NCBI RefSeq assembly: GCF_002259705.1
Contig: NZ_MWWT01000001.1
Location: 124,001-188,000, forward strand
Length of the DNA: 64,000 bases
DNA from: Alloscardovia macacae
GTDB taxonomy: Bacteria > Actinomycetota > Actinomycetes > Actinomycetales > Bifidobacteriaceae
Direction of reading: 5' to 3'
Shown here: positions 9,064 to 15,711 of the stretch, piece after piece
Position numbering within the stretch: the first letter of the stretch is position 1
How the letters are laid out: every line of letters starts with the position of its first letter
Position numbers and translations under genes: made by a program
The notes under the pieces: generated by a model
Seen by the model: only the letters and a program-made list of their open reading frames with translations
The model's database searches: none
Told to the model about the DNA's origin: nothing

Positions 9064-9852
9064 ATGGCAGAAGTACTGATCGTTAAAACTCAGGAAGAAG
9101 CCGGCGCCATCTACGCGCAGGCGGTGGGCGAGGCCATCAAGGCGAACCCGAAGCTCGTGCTCGGTCTGGCTACCGGCTCGACTCCTCACACGGCCTATCA
9201 AGCTCTCGCGAAGAAGGTAAAGGATGAGGGCATAGACGTCTCACAGGTGCGTGGATTTGCGCTCGATGAGTACGCCGGACTCGACCCAGAGCACCCAGAG
9301 TCCTACCACAGCGTCATCCGACGCGAAGTGGTGGAGCCGGTGGGACTGAACCCAGAGCTCATTAACGTGCCGAACGGCGCTCTCGAAACGCTTCCGCATG
9401 CAGGCGCAGACTATGACGCGGCTATAGAAGCGGCCGGCGGTGTGGATATTCAGATCCTCGGCATCGGCACAGACGGGCACATAGGCTTTAACGAGCCAGG
9501 AAGCTCGCTCGCGTCGCCGACGCGCATGAAGACGCTGACAGAGCAGACGCGCATCGATAACGCACGCTTCTTCGACGGGGACCTCAGTCAGGTTCCTACG
9601 CACTGCATCACACAGGGCGTGGGCACCATTATGAAGGCTCGGCATCTCATTCTTCTCGCCTTTGGTGAGGGGAAGGCAGACGCGGTGGCGGCGAGTGTGG
9701 AAGGCCCAGTGACCTCCATCTGCCCGGCATCCGCGCTGCAGATGCACCCTCATGCCACGTTCATAGTGGATGAGGCGGCGGCATCGAAGCTCCAGTACGC
9801 GCAGTACTATGCGTGGGTGGCGCAGAATAAGCCAGAATGGCAGAAGCTGTAG
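9064..9852 (+). CDS. nagB: glucosamine-6-phosphate deaminase
   Basis: A 262-residue cytoplasmic enzyme of the usual family length. LGLATGSTP is the phosphate loop, GFALDEYAGL contains the catalytic Asp68, and GIGTDGHIGFNEPGSS holds the catalytic His and Glu. It converts glucosamine-6-phosphate to fructose-6-phosphate and ammonia, the last step of the pathway encoded here. It starts 24 bases after nanA with an AACGAGGACGA ribosome site, so the two are probably one transcript. Confidence 0.95.
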   Translation: MAEVLIVKTQEEAGAIYAQAVGEAIKANPKLVLGLATGSTPHTAYQALAKKVKDEGIDVSQVRGFALDEYAGLDPEHPESYHSVIRREVVEPVGLNPELINVPNGALETLPHAGADYDAAIEAAGGVDIQILGIGTDGHIGFNEPGSSLASPTRMKTLTEQTRIDNARFFDGDLSQVPTHCITQGVGTIMKARHLILLAFGEGKADAVAASVEGPVTSICPASALQMHPHATFIVDEAAASKLQYAQYYAWVAQNKPEWQKL

Positions 9853-9928
9853 GGTGAAAACTACATGACGAAGGTTATGCATCTCAGGCTTTCCTTCCAC
9901 TGAAAAAGATGGCTCTTGCGCTCCGCGT

Positions 9929-9964
9929 GGGTCACGACGTGTTCTTATGTACACGTCGTGACCC
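9929..9964. repeat. 14-bp perfect inverted repeat
   Basis: GGGTCACGACGTGT (9929-9942) pairs with ACACGTCGTGACCC (9951-9964) across an 8-base loop. It has the shape of a terminator after nagB, but no T-run follows, so it could also be a transcript-stabilising hairpin. Confidence 0.7.
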
Positions 9965-9980
9965 GGGGCGTGGGGGCTCA

Positions 9981-10019
9981 TTCTTTAGGAACGTTCTTTA
10001 GGAACGTTCTTTAGAATCG
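9981..10019. repeat. three tandem 13-base repeats, possible operator array
   Basis: TTCTTTAGGAACG occurs at 9981-9993 and 9994-10006, with a degenerate third copy at 10007-10019 (TTCTTTAGAATCG). Each junction creates the palindrome GAACGTTC. A regulator-binding array for nagA is possible. Confidence 0.65.
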
Positions 10020-10104
10020 TTAAGAATCACTTGAGAATGAATCCATAGTGTTTCCTGGAGTGAAGCGCTCGCGAGGTGCGAGCTGGGGGTTCTCGCGCAT
10101 GCGA

Positions 10105-10120
10105 CGTTTCACGTGAAACA
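10105..10120. promoter_or_regulatory. parS-like ParB-binding site
   Basis: CGTTTCACGTGAAACA matches the widely conserved bacterial parS consensus TGTTTCACGTGAAACA at 15 of 16 positions, with the complete 14-base palindrome GTTTCACGTGAAAC. It lies 13 bases upstream of the nagA start. parS sites usually lie in the origin-proximal part of the chromosome. Confidence 0.7.
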
Positions 10121-10133
10121 TTCGGAGGTTTAT

Positions 10134-11492
10134 ATGAGTGTACTGATACAGAAAGTTCCAGATTCACTGGATGAGCGCGCGAAGATAGCCGCGCGCATCG
10201 ATGATGCCATGCGCGGTGCTGCGCAGGCGGGAATGGCACAGCCCGATTCGGCGCAGACTAATCCGGTGCAGGTCGGTACAGGCCGCATCACTATCTTCGA
10301 GCACGCCCGCGTGGTGGATGCTCTCGGCGACGAGCGCGATGCGTGGCTTATCCTGCGCGATGGCGTCATCATAGTCCGTGGAGTGGGAGATGTCCTGCTG
10401 GAAGCCATAAAAGATGAGCTTATCTCCGAGGTGGGCGTCTCTGCGCGAGACATGCGCGTGCTGGATGTAAAGGGCGCCATAGTGTGCCCAGGATACATAG
10501 ATATCCATTCGCATGGAGGCTGGGGCTCGGCCTTTGATGATGGCCCGGAGGCCATATCCATGGCGCGCGCTTTCCATATGCTGCATGGTACTACGCGTAA
10601 TGTGCTCTCCCTCATTACGAATCCGTGGGAGAATCTGCTCGAGAATGTCCGCGTGGCTGCTGGCGTGACGAAACAGCGTGAAGATGTGCTGGGTCTACAT
10701 CTGGAGGGTCCGTTCCTCGCGGTAAAGAGGAAAGGTGCGCATGATGAGCAGTGTCTGCTCGACCCTACTCCTGAGCGGGTGGAGCAGCTGCTCGACGCGG
10801 CGGATGGTACGCTTCAGCAGATCACCATAGCGCCGGAGCTACCTCATGGCATGAGCGCCATAGAGCAGTTCGCGCGTGCGGGAGTGCATCCGGCTGTGGG
10901 GCACTGTGATGCAGATTATGACCAGGCTCGTGCTGGCTTCGAGCATGGCGCAAGCATTATGACGCACATGTTTAACGCGATGAATGGCATCTCGCACCGC
11001 GCTCCGGGGCCTATTCCTGCTGCTACGCAGAATGATGGGGTGACGGTGGAGCTCATAGCCGACGGCTTCCACGTGCAGGTTCCTGTGCTGCGTTCGGCTG
11101 TTCAGATGACGCAGCATCGTCTCGCGCTCGTCACTGACGCTATGGCTGCGGCGGGCTGCCCGGATGGCGCATATCTTCTGGGGAATCTGGAAGTGAACGT
11201 CGTAGATGGTCATGCTCGGCTCGTCTCGAATGGTGCTATCGCTGGCTCCACGCTGAACCTCGAGGAGGCTGTGCAGCGCATGGTGCTTGAGGTGGGCATG
11301 AGCGTGCGCGATGCTATAGAGGCTGCTACGTTTACGCCGGCTCGAGCGCTTGGGCTGGACCGTCCGAATGCGGTGACGAGTGCACCTGTGGGCTTGCTGC
11401 GTCAGGGATTTGCTGCTGACGTGCTCGTGCTGCATCCGGCTACGCTCGAGGTGCAGGAGGTCTGGTGCGCGGGCGTGCAGATAGGCGAGTAG
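10134..11492 (+). CDS. nagA: N-acetylglucosamine-6-phosphate deacetylase
   Basis: A 452-residue amidohydrolase. PGYIDIHSHGG is the metal-binding HxH after beta-1, LGLHLEGPFL carries the metal-ligand Glu, VGHCDADYDQ and MTHMFNAM carry the metal and substrate histidines, and LVTDAMAAAG carries the catalytic Asp. It removes acetate from GlcNAc-6-P, the product of NanE. The protein is about 50-60 residues longer than typical NagA because of an extra N-terminal segment with no recognised domain. The ATG at 10134 is preferred since GGAGG precedes it; an in-frame GTG at 10113 lies inside the parS-like site. The terminator 11504-11541 is shared with nanR. Confidence 0.93.
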   Translation: MSVLIQKVPDSLDERAKIAARIDDAMRGAAQAGMAQPDSAQTNPVQVGTGRITIFEHARVVDALGDERDAWLILRDGVIIVRGVGDVLLEAIKDELISEVGVSARDMRVLDVKGAIVCPGYIDIHSHGGWGSAFDDGPEAISMARAFHMLHGTTRNVLSLITNPWENLLENVRVAAGVTKQREDVLGLHLEGPFLAVKRKGAHDEQCLLDPTPERVEQLLDAADGTLQQITIAPELPHGMSAIEQFARAGVHPAVGHCDADYDQARAGFEHGASIMTHMFNAMNGISHRAPGPIPAATQNDGVTVELIADGFHVQVPVLRSAVQMTQHRLALVTDAMAAAGCPDGAYLLGNLEVNVVDGHARLVSNGAIAGSTLNLEEAVQRMVLEVGMSVRDAIEAATFTPARALGLDRPNAVTSAPVGLLRQGFAADVLVLHPATLEVQEVWCAGVQIGE

Positions 11493-11503
11493 ATGGCTTA
11501 TGC

Positions 11504-11541
11504 GAACGGGGGCGAGAGATGCGTTACTCTCGCCCCCGTTC
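11504..11541. terminator. bidirectional hairpin between nagA and nanR
   Basis: A 15-bp perfect stem (11504-11518 with 11527-11541, core CGGGGGCGAGAG) has an 8-base loop. It separates the convergent nagA and nanR. The T-tracts on either side are weak. Confidence 0.8.
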
Positions 11542-11555
11542 TGCGTTTCCGTTTG

Positions 11556-12350
11556 TCACTGGGTCCGCGTGTGAATAATTTGTTCAATTGGCCTATAATG
11601 CGCGGCTACAGCCGAACGGTAGCCCTCCGCGTCCCCGTTCAGAGCGCTCTCGAGGATATCGCGGTGCGACTGCGCGGACTGCTCGAGGCTCACGGATATC
11701 TCCGAATTCAGAGCCGGAACGACGGCCATGTGTACGAGCCACAGGCTCTGGGTGAGCTGGCGGGCCACAGCGTTATCCACGCAGTCCATGAGCCCCTGAT
11801 GGAAGGCGATGTCCTGCTGAAGGAAAGTCTTCCCGTCGCGCGCGCAGGCGCTCATCTGCTCGATGAGCTCGCGCAGACGGTTTATATCCTCTTTGGAAAG
11901 CTGATGGACGCCCTCGATAATCTGCGGAGCCAGGCCCTGGTCGAGGATTTTTCTGAGCTCTACGATATCCGCGAGGTCTCCGTAGGCATCTGCATTCGGA
12001 ATCATAGCGCGGAAGGATAGTGCTTCGACGAGCGGGTCCAGAGACAGGGCTCCGACGAAGGTGCCCTTCCCGTGCACTACGCTTACGATGTCCAGAGCTT
12101 CGAGTTTGCGCAGGGCCTCGCGTACAGATGAGCGCGCGGACTTCAAGTACTCACAGAGGTAGGACTCTGTGGGCAGAGGATCTCCTGGCTGAAGGCGTTC
12201 CTGGATAATATACGCTTTAATGGCATCCATGGTCGTGTCTACGCGACGGCGTGAGGACATGGCGGCTTCGGTAGGCGTAGTCGTTAAGGAGTGGGTTATC
12301 TCATTCACGTTCGCTGCATCTGGCAGGTGTGCGATATCCTCGGCATTCAT
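11556..12350 (-). CDS. nanR: GntR/FadR-family (FCD) transcriptional regulator, probable NanR
   Basis: A 264-residue regulator. After a 35-residue leader, the winged-helix GntR domain is at about 40-100 (YIIQERLQPGDPLPTESYL, SSVREALRKLEAL, GKGTFVG). A helical FCD ligand domain is at about 110-255, with the Asp/His metal triad in DIAFHQ, SHRDI and AAHYRP. FCD regulators bind small carboxylic acids; in a nan locus the likely effector is Neu5Ac or a breakdown product. The start is supported by AAGGAG. Its promoter overlaps the tandem heptamer operator, so autorepression is expected. The name is given from context. Confidence 0.85.
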   Translation of the reverse strand: MNAEDIAHLPDAANVNEITHSLTTTPTEAAMSSRRRVDTTMDAIKAYIIQERLQPGDPLPTESYLCEYLKSARSSVREALRKLEALDIVSVVHGKGTFVGALSLDPLVEALSFRAMIPNADAYGDLADIVELRKILDQGLAPQIIEGVHQLSKEDINRLRELIEQMSACARDGKTFLQQDIAFHQGLMDCVDNAVARQLTQSLWLVHMAVVPALNSEISVSLEQSAQSHRDILESALNGDAEGYRSAVAAHYRPIEQIIHTRTQ

Positions 12351-12520
12351 GGCAGTCTCCTTACATTTCGGCGCAGCAGGTACATCCGTGTACGGGCAGG
12401 AGCGGGTGCTCCTGAGTACTGTGCGTGGGCTTCGATATACTGGCTCAGTAGGGTTCTGCCGGCGAGTTTTGTGGGCGCGGCACGAACGGTCTGGGCGTTC
12501 AGCATTCTGTGCTTGTTTAT

Positions 12521-12549
12521 ATTATATATAATTATCAGACATCAGACAA
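12521..12549 (-). promoter_or_regulatory. nanR promoter overlapping the operator
   Basis: Read on the minus strand, TTGTCT (12549-12544) and TATAAT (12526-12521) are spaced 17 bases. The heptamer GTTGTCT-GATGTCT forms the -35 box and the first part of the spacer, as expected for an autoregulated repressor gene. Confidence 0.7.
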
Positions 12550-12561
12550 CTGTGCTATACT
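12532..12561 (+). promoter_or_regulatory. promoter of the DUF4862-nanK-nanE operon with NanR operator
   Basis: TTATCA (12532-12537) and TATACT (12556-12561) are 18 bases apart. The tandem heptamers AGACATC-AGACAAC (12537-12550), the reverse complement of the site upstream of the importer, fill the spacer. One bound regulator would thus cover both divergent promoters. Confidence 0.65.
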
Positions 12562-12629
12562 AAAAGTGGAATGAAAGCTCATTTCTGTGTGGAAAAGTAA
12601 ATAGGCACAAAACACGAAGGAGTGTATCC

Positions 12630-13610
12630 ATGAGTGACATGAGTGAACAGACAGGGGTGAAGGCCGAAGGCGTGCGCATCCCACACATGATGGTGGCAGG
12701 CGTGTACGCCTCGCAGCCAGGGGATGCGTCGGGGCGAGAAGCATACTATGCGCTGCTGGCTGGCGAAGAGTGGATAGATGGTGCGGAAATACCATATCCT
12801 GGAGAACTCGCTGACCCGCAGACGCGTGCATGGCTCGCTGCCCACGTCCCAGCACACTGGCATGCGAATACGGTGACCATGATTCCTGGCACCATGCAGA
12901 ACATAGGGAAAAACCCAGACTTCGGCTTAGCTAGTAGCGTTCTCGAGGGGCGCCAAGCCGCGCTCGCACACCTCGATACCGCACGGGAAGCTCTCGCCGA
13001 CTTCGCCCAGCTGCGTGGTTCTCAGGACGTACGCTTCGTAGAAATCCACTCGGGCCCTAAGGGTCGTCCGGGAGCTCTGGCCAGTAAAGAAGCCATGTGC
13101 GAAAGCCTCGAGACCATCCTGAGCTGGGACTGGGGTGGAGCACAGCTCGTCATCGAGCACTGCGACAGGTATGTGGACGGTCAGACGCCAGAAAAGGGAT
13201 TCCTCAGCATCGAGGATGAGATAGACCTCGCAAAGGAACTCGGCATAGGCATAACGGTGAACTGGGGACGTAGCGTCGTCGAAGGACGCTCAGCTGAACT
13301 GGCGGATAATCATGTCCGCGCGTGTGCTGAAGCGGGAGTACTCGCAGGCCTTATGTTCTCTGGAGCTGGTCCAGAAGCTACGCAGTATGGCTACGCGTGG
13401 ATAGACGGGCACCTTCCACTGAGCGTGGATGAGCCGACCTCGTGGATGACTCCTGAGCGCGTAGCAGCAGATGTTCAGCTCGCTGGCGCTGCTGAAAGCT
13501 GGCTCGAGCACGGATATGTGGGAACGAAGGTGTGCGTGCCTGCAGATGCAGATCTCGCTACTCGCCTGAGCTATATGAAGCATATCTCCGAGGTGATTCA
13601 GCATGGCTAA
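12630..13610 (+). CDS. DUF4862 family protein in the sialic acid operon
   Basis: A 326-residue soluble protein without signal peptide or membrane segment. It resembles the DUF4862 family of actinobacteria, whose sequence suggests a TIM-barrel related to xylose-isomerase-like sugar epimerases. Candidate acidic and histidine ligand residues sit at strand ends (FVEIHSGPKG, LVIEHCDR, ITVNWGRS, LMFSGAG). It is the first gene after the NanR-controlled promoter and overlaps nanK by 8 bases, so it is made together with ManNAc kinase. The role is unknown. An isomerase or anomerase for sialic acid or ManNAc is an inference from fold and context only. Confidence 0.65.
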   Translation: MSDMSEQTGVKAEGVRIPHMMVAGVYASQPGDASGREAYYALLAGEEWIDGAEIPYPGELADPQTRAWLAAHVPAHWHANTVTMIPGTMQNIGKNPDFGLASSVLEGRQAALAHLDTAREALADFAQLRGSQDVRFVEIHSGPKGRPGALASKEAMCESLETILSWDWGGAQLVIEHCDRYVDGQTPEKGFLSIEDEIDLAKELGIGITVNWGRSVVEGRSAELADNHVRACAEAGVLAGLMFSGAGPEATQYGYAWIDGHLPLSVDEPTSWMTPERVAADVQLAGAAESWLEHGYVGTKVCVPADADLATRLSYMKHISEVIQHG

Positions 13611-14589
13611 TGCAGTAGTACCAGAAGAAACGTATCTCGCACTCGACATAGGCGGGACGAAAGTAAATAGTGGCTTCGTTACACTGAGCGAAGAGGGCTA
13701 CACGGTAACCGGCCAGGAACGTATCCCTACTATGGCTCAGCGTGGCGGACAGGATGTGCTCCTGCGCATCGTCCACCTTGTAGAACGCCAGGTGGCTCAA
13801 GCAAAGACACAAGGCATAGAGCTGAAGGGCATAGGCATAGGCAGTGCAGGAGTGGTGGATAGCGAGCATGGGCTCATCGCCACGGCTACAGACACTATGC
13901 CAGGCTGGGCTGGAGCACGCGTGGCAGAAGCCATCCACCTCGGACGTGGCCTCGCGGATATCCCTCTGTACATGGTGGGAGATGTAGGCGCACATGGTCT
14001 AGGAGAAGCGCTGCGTGGAGCGGGAGTGGGGTATGACTCCGTCCTGTCCATAGGCGTGGGAACGGGCATCGGCGGAGCCTATATCCAGCACGGTAAGCTC
14101 CTCACGGGCGAACACGGTGTGGCAGGCCATGCTGGACATATCCCGCACGGCCTCGGGAAGGGAGTGCTGTGCTCCTGCGGAACCACTGCCGGGCACATAG
14201 AGCCAGTGGCATCTGGCACGGGGCTCGCCACGCTGTATAACCTGCGTAAAGAGCAGGCTGGACAGGACAGCTTCGTGGAGAATGGTGCTGAAGTGGTGGC
14301 GCGCATGAATGAGGGGGAAGAATTCGCCCGCATGATAGTGACCACATCGGCCACCGCACTCGGCGAGTGCATAGCGGGCATGGGGAACCTCTTCGATCCA
14401 TCGGTCATCATCATCTCCGGATCCGTAGTAAAAGCAGGTCCGCAGTGGTGGGATGCGCTGCGCGCAGGATTCCTCAGCTCGGCGCTGCCACTGGTTCAGA
14501 AGACTCAGCTCGTCCAGGGCGAGCTTGGAGATGACGCGCCACTCGTGGGTGCGGCGAGTGCCATTCAGCGCCATCTGCGGGAAGCGTAA
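13603..14589 (+). CDS. nanK: ROK-family kinase, probable N-acetylmannosamine kinase
   Basis: A 328-residue sugar kinase. An ASKHA phosphate-1 motif LALDIGGTKVNSG is at the N-terminus, with GIGSAGVVD and GVGTGIGGAYI further on. The zinc region GHAGHIP...LCSCGTTAGHIE departs from the usual ROK CxCGxxGCxE: it is one residue longer and has His where the third Cys is expected. It would phosphorylate ManNAc with ATP. GlcNAc or glucose kinase are alternatives by sequence, but the position between DUF4862 and nanE supports ManNAc. The 8-base overlap with the upstream gene implies coupled translation. Confidence 0.82.
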   Translation: MANAVVPEETYLALDIGGTKVNSGFVTLSEEGYTVTGQERIPTMAQRGGQDVLLRIVHLVERQVAQAKTQGIELKGIGIGSAGVVDSEHGLIATATDTMPGWAGARVAEAIHLGRGLADIPLYMVGDVGAHGLGEALRGAGVGYDSVLSIGVGTGIGGAYIQHGKLLTGEHGVAGHAGHIPHGLGKGVLCSCGTTAGHIEPVASGTGLATLYNLRKEQAGQDSFVENGAEVVARMNEGEEFARMIVTTSATALGECIAGMGNLFDPSVIIISGSVVKAGPQWWDALRAGFLSSALPLVQKTQLVQGELGDDAPLVGAASAIQRHLREA

Positions 14590-14657
14590 GCAGAAGCGAT
14601 AGCGCTGAAAGACACGGAAAATTGACAGAAAAAATAACACAAGTCAAAGGAGACATC

Positions 14658-15335
14658 ATGGTCCATCCACTCATAGAACAGCTCAAAGGCGGACTCGTGG
14701 TCAGCTGCCAGGCGTACCCAGGCGAGCCGCTGCGCCATCCGGAGACGATGGCGCAGATGGCACAGGCCGCGGTCATCGGCGGGGCGGTGGGCATACGCTG
14801 CCAGGGACTGGCAGACATCAGCGCCATTAAGGGGCAGGTAGAAGTGCCGGTCATAGGCATCTGGAAGGACGGGCACGAGGGCGTCTTCATCACGCCTACG
14901 CTGCGGCACGCGCGCTGCTGCATGGCCGCCGGCGCGGACATCATCGCGCTCGACGCCACGCGTCGCCCGCGCCCAGACGGGCTGACGTACGCGCAGACCG
15001 TGGAAGCGCTGCACGCGGAAGGAGCGCTCGTTATGGCGGACTGCGGAAGCTTCGAAGACGCGAAGATGGCCGTGGACGCGGGCTCAGACATCATCTCCAC
15101 CACGCTGGCCGGATATACGGGCGAGCGCGAGAAGACGCACGGGCCGGACTTCGAACTGCTCGGACAGATGATCGACGCGTTCCCGGATGTGCCGGTGCTG
15201 TGTGAGGGGCGCATTCACACGCCGGACGATCTCGCGCAGGTTATGCAGATGGGCGCGTGGTGCGCGGTCGTGGGCACGGCCATCACGCATCCGACCACGA
15301 TTACGACGTGGTTTGCGGATAGGCTGCGCGGATAG
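14658..15335 (+). CDS. nanE: N-acetylmannosamine-6-phosphate 2-epimerase
   Basis: A 225-residue TIM-barrel protein of the normal NanE length. VSCQAYPGEPLRHP begins the barrel, GIRCQGLADI and IGIWKD (catalytic Lys region) follow, and LDATRRPRP, MADCGSFEDA, TTLAGYT and VLCEGRIHTPDD are all characteristic. It converts ManNAc-6-P to GlcNAc-6-P, which NagA then deacetylates. The ATG at 14658 follows AAAGGAG; the upstream TTG at 14622 lacks a site. It ends the nanK operon at the terminator 15410-15439. Confidence 0.94.
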   Translation: MVHPLIEQLKGGLVVSCQAYPGEPLRHPETMAQMAQAAVIGGAVGIRCQGLADISAIKGQVEVPVIGIWKDGHEGVFITPTLRHARCCMAAGADIIALDATRRPRPDGLTYAQTVEALHAEGALVMADCGSFEDAKMAVDAGSDIISTTLAGYTGEREKTHGPDFELLGQMIDAFPDVPVLCEGRIHTPDDLAQVMQMGAWCAVVGTAITHPTTITTWFADRLRG

Positions 15336-15409
15336 TCAGCGCGAGTAGGCTGCCGGTGAGCGTATCCGCAGCCGGCGCGCGGGTAAGGCGTAGAAGCTGA
15401 AGCTGCTGG

Positions 15410-15439
15410 GTGGGGCGGAGCGAAAACCGCCCCACTTTT
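15410..15439 (+). terminator. terminator of the nanK-nanE operon
   Basis: A 9-bp stem (GTGGGGCGG with CCGCCCCAC) at 15410-15418 and 15427-15435 is followed by TTTT. Confidence 0.85.
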
Positions 15440-15530
15440 CGCGCGGAGAGGGCGCAGAGGCGTGACGTCTGTCTGACTTCGCTGGCTTCGGCTATCGAAG
15501 GATGGGGAGAGACGAGCGTCAGGGCGAGAA

Positions 15531-15606
15531 GTTGTTTGTAAATCATCTCATTTTTTCCGGAAATAGAGCTCTGGAAGCTCTCTTAGTGAGACGATTTACA
15601 AACAAC
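15531..15606. repeat. dispersed long inverted repeat, copy 1
   Basis: The arms 15531-15550 (GTTGTTTGTAAATCATCTCA) and 15587-15606 are complementary at 19 of 20 positions and enclose 36 bases. The same arm, with paired changes, recurs at 52379-52467, 52753-52841 and 60491-60574. The single unpaired position can form G-U only in minus-strand RNA. Confidence 0.85.
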
Positions 15607-15711
15607 TCGCGTTACATCGCCTCCCGCTCTCCCCGCTCTTCCCGCGACACCTCCTCGCTCTCCCCGTACCGCACCTGTACCGACCGACCCCAGAACCGAG
15701 AGGAAGGCATC

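Larger units (their letters stand above)
9853..10133. other. nagB-nagA intergenic region with hairpin, tandem repeats and parS-like site
   Basis: The 281 bases hold a 14-bp perfect hairpin (9929-9964), three 13-base direct repeats (9981-10019) and a parS-like palindrome (10105-10120) that ends just before the nagA ribosome site. This density suggests that nagA has its own control. Confidence 0.75.
15336..15711. other. nanE-nanH intergenic region
   Basis: The 376 bases contain the nanE terminator (15410-15439) and one copy of the dispersed inverted repeat (15531-15606). A C-rich leader follows before the GAGGAAGG ribosome site of nanH. No GATGTCT heptamer is visible, so the sialidase may not answer directly to NanR. 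Confidence 0.7.

Noticed and set aside
15531-15606. Rho-independent terminator or riboswitch upstream of nanH
   Set aside because: nanE already has a clear terminator at 15410-15439. This stem lacks a T-run and its arms recur at unrelated loci, so it is classed as a dispersed repeat.
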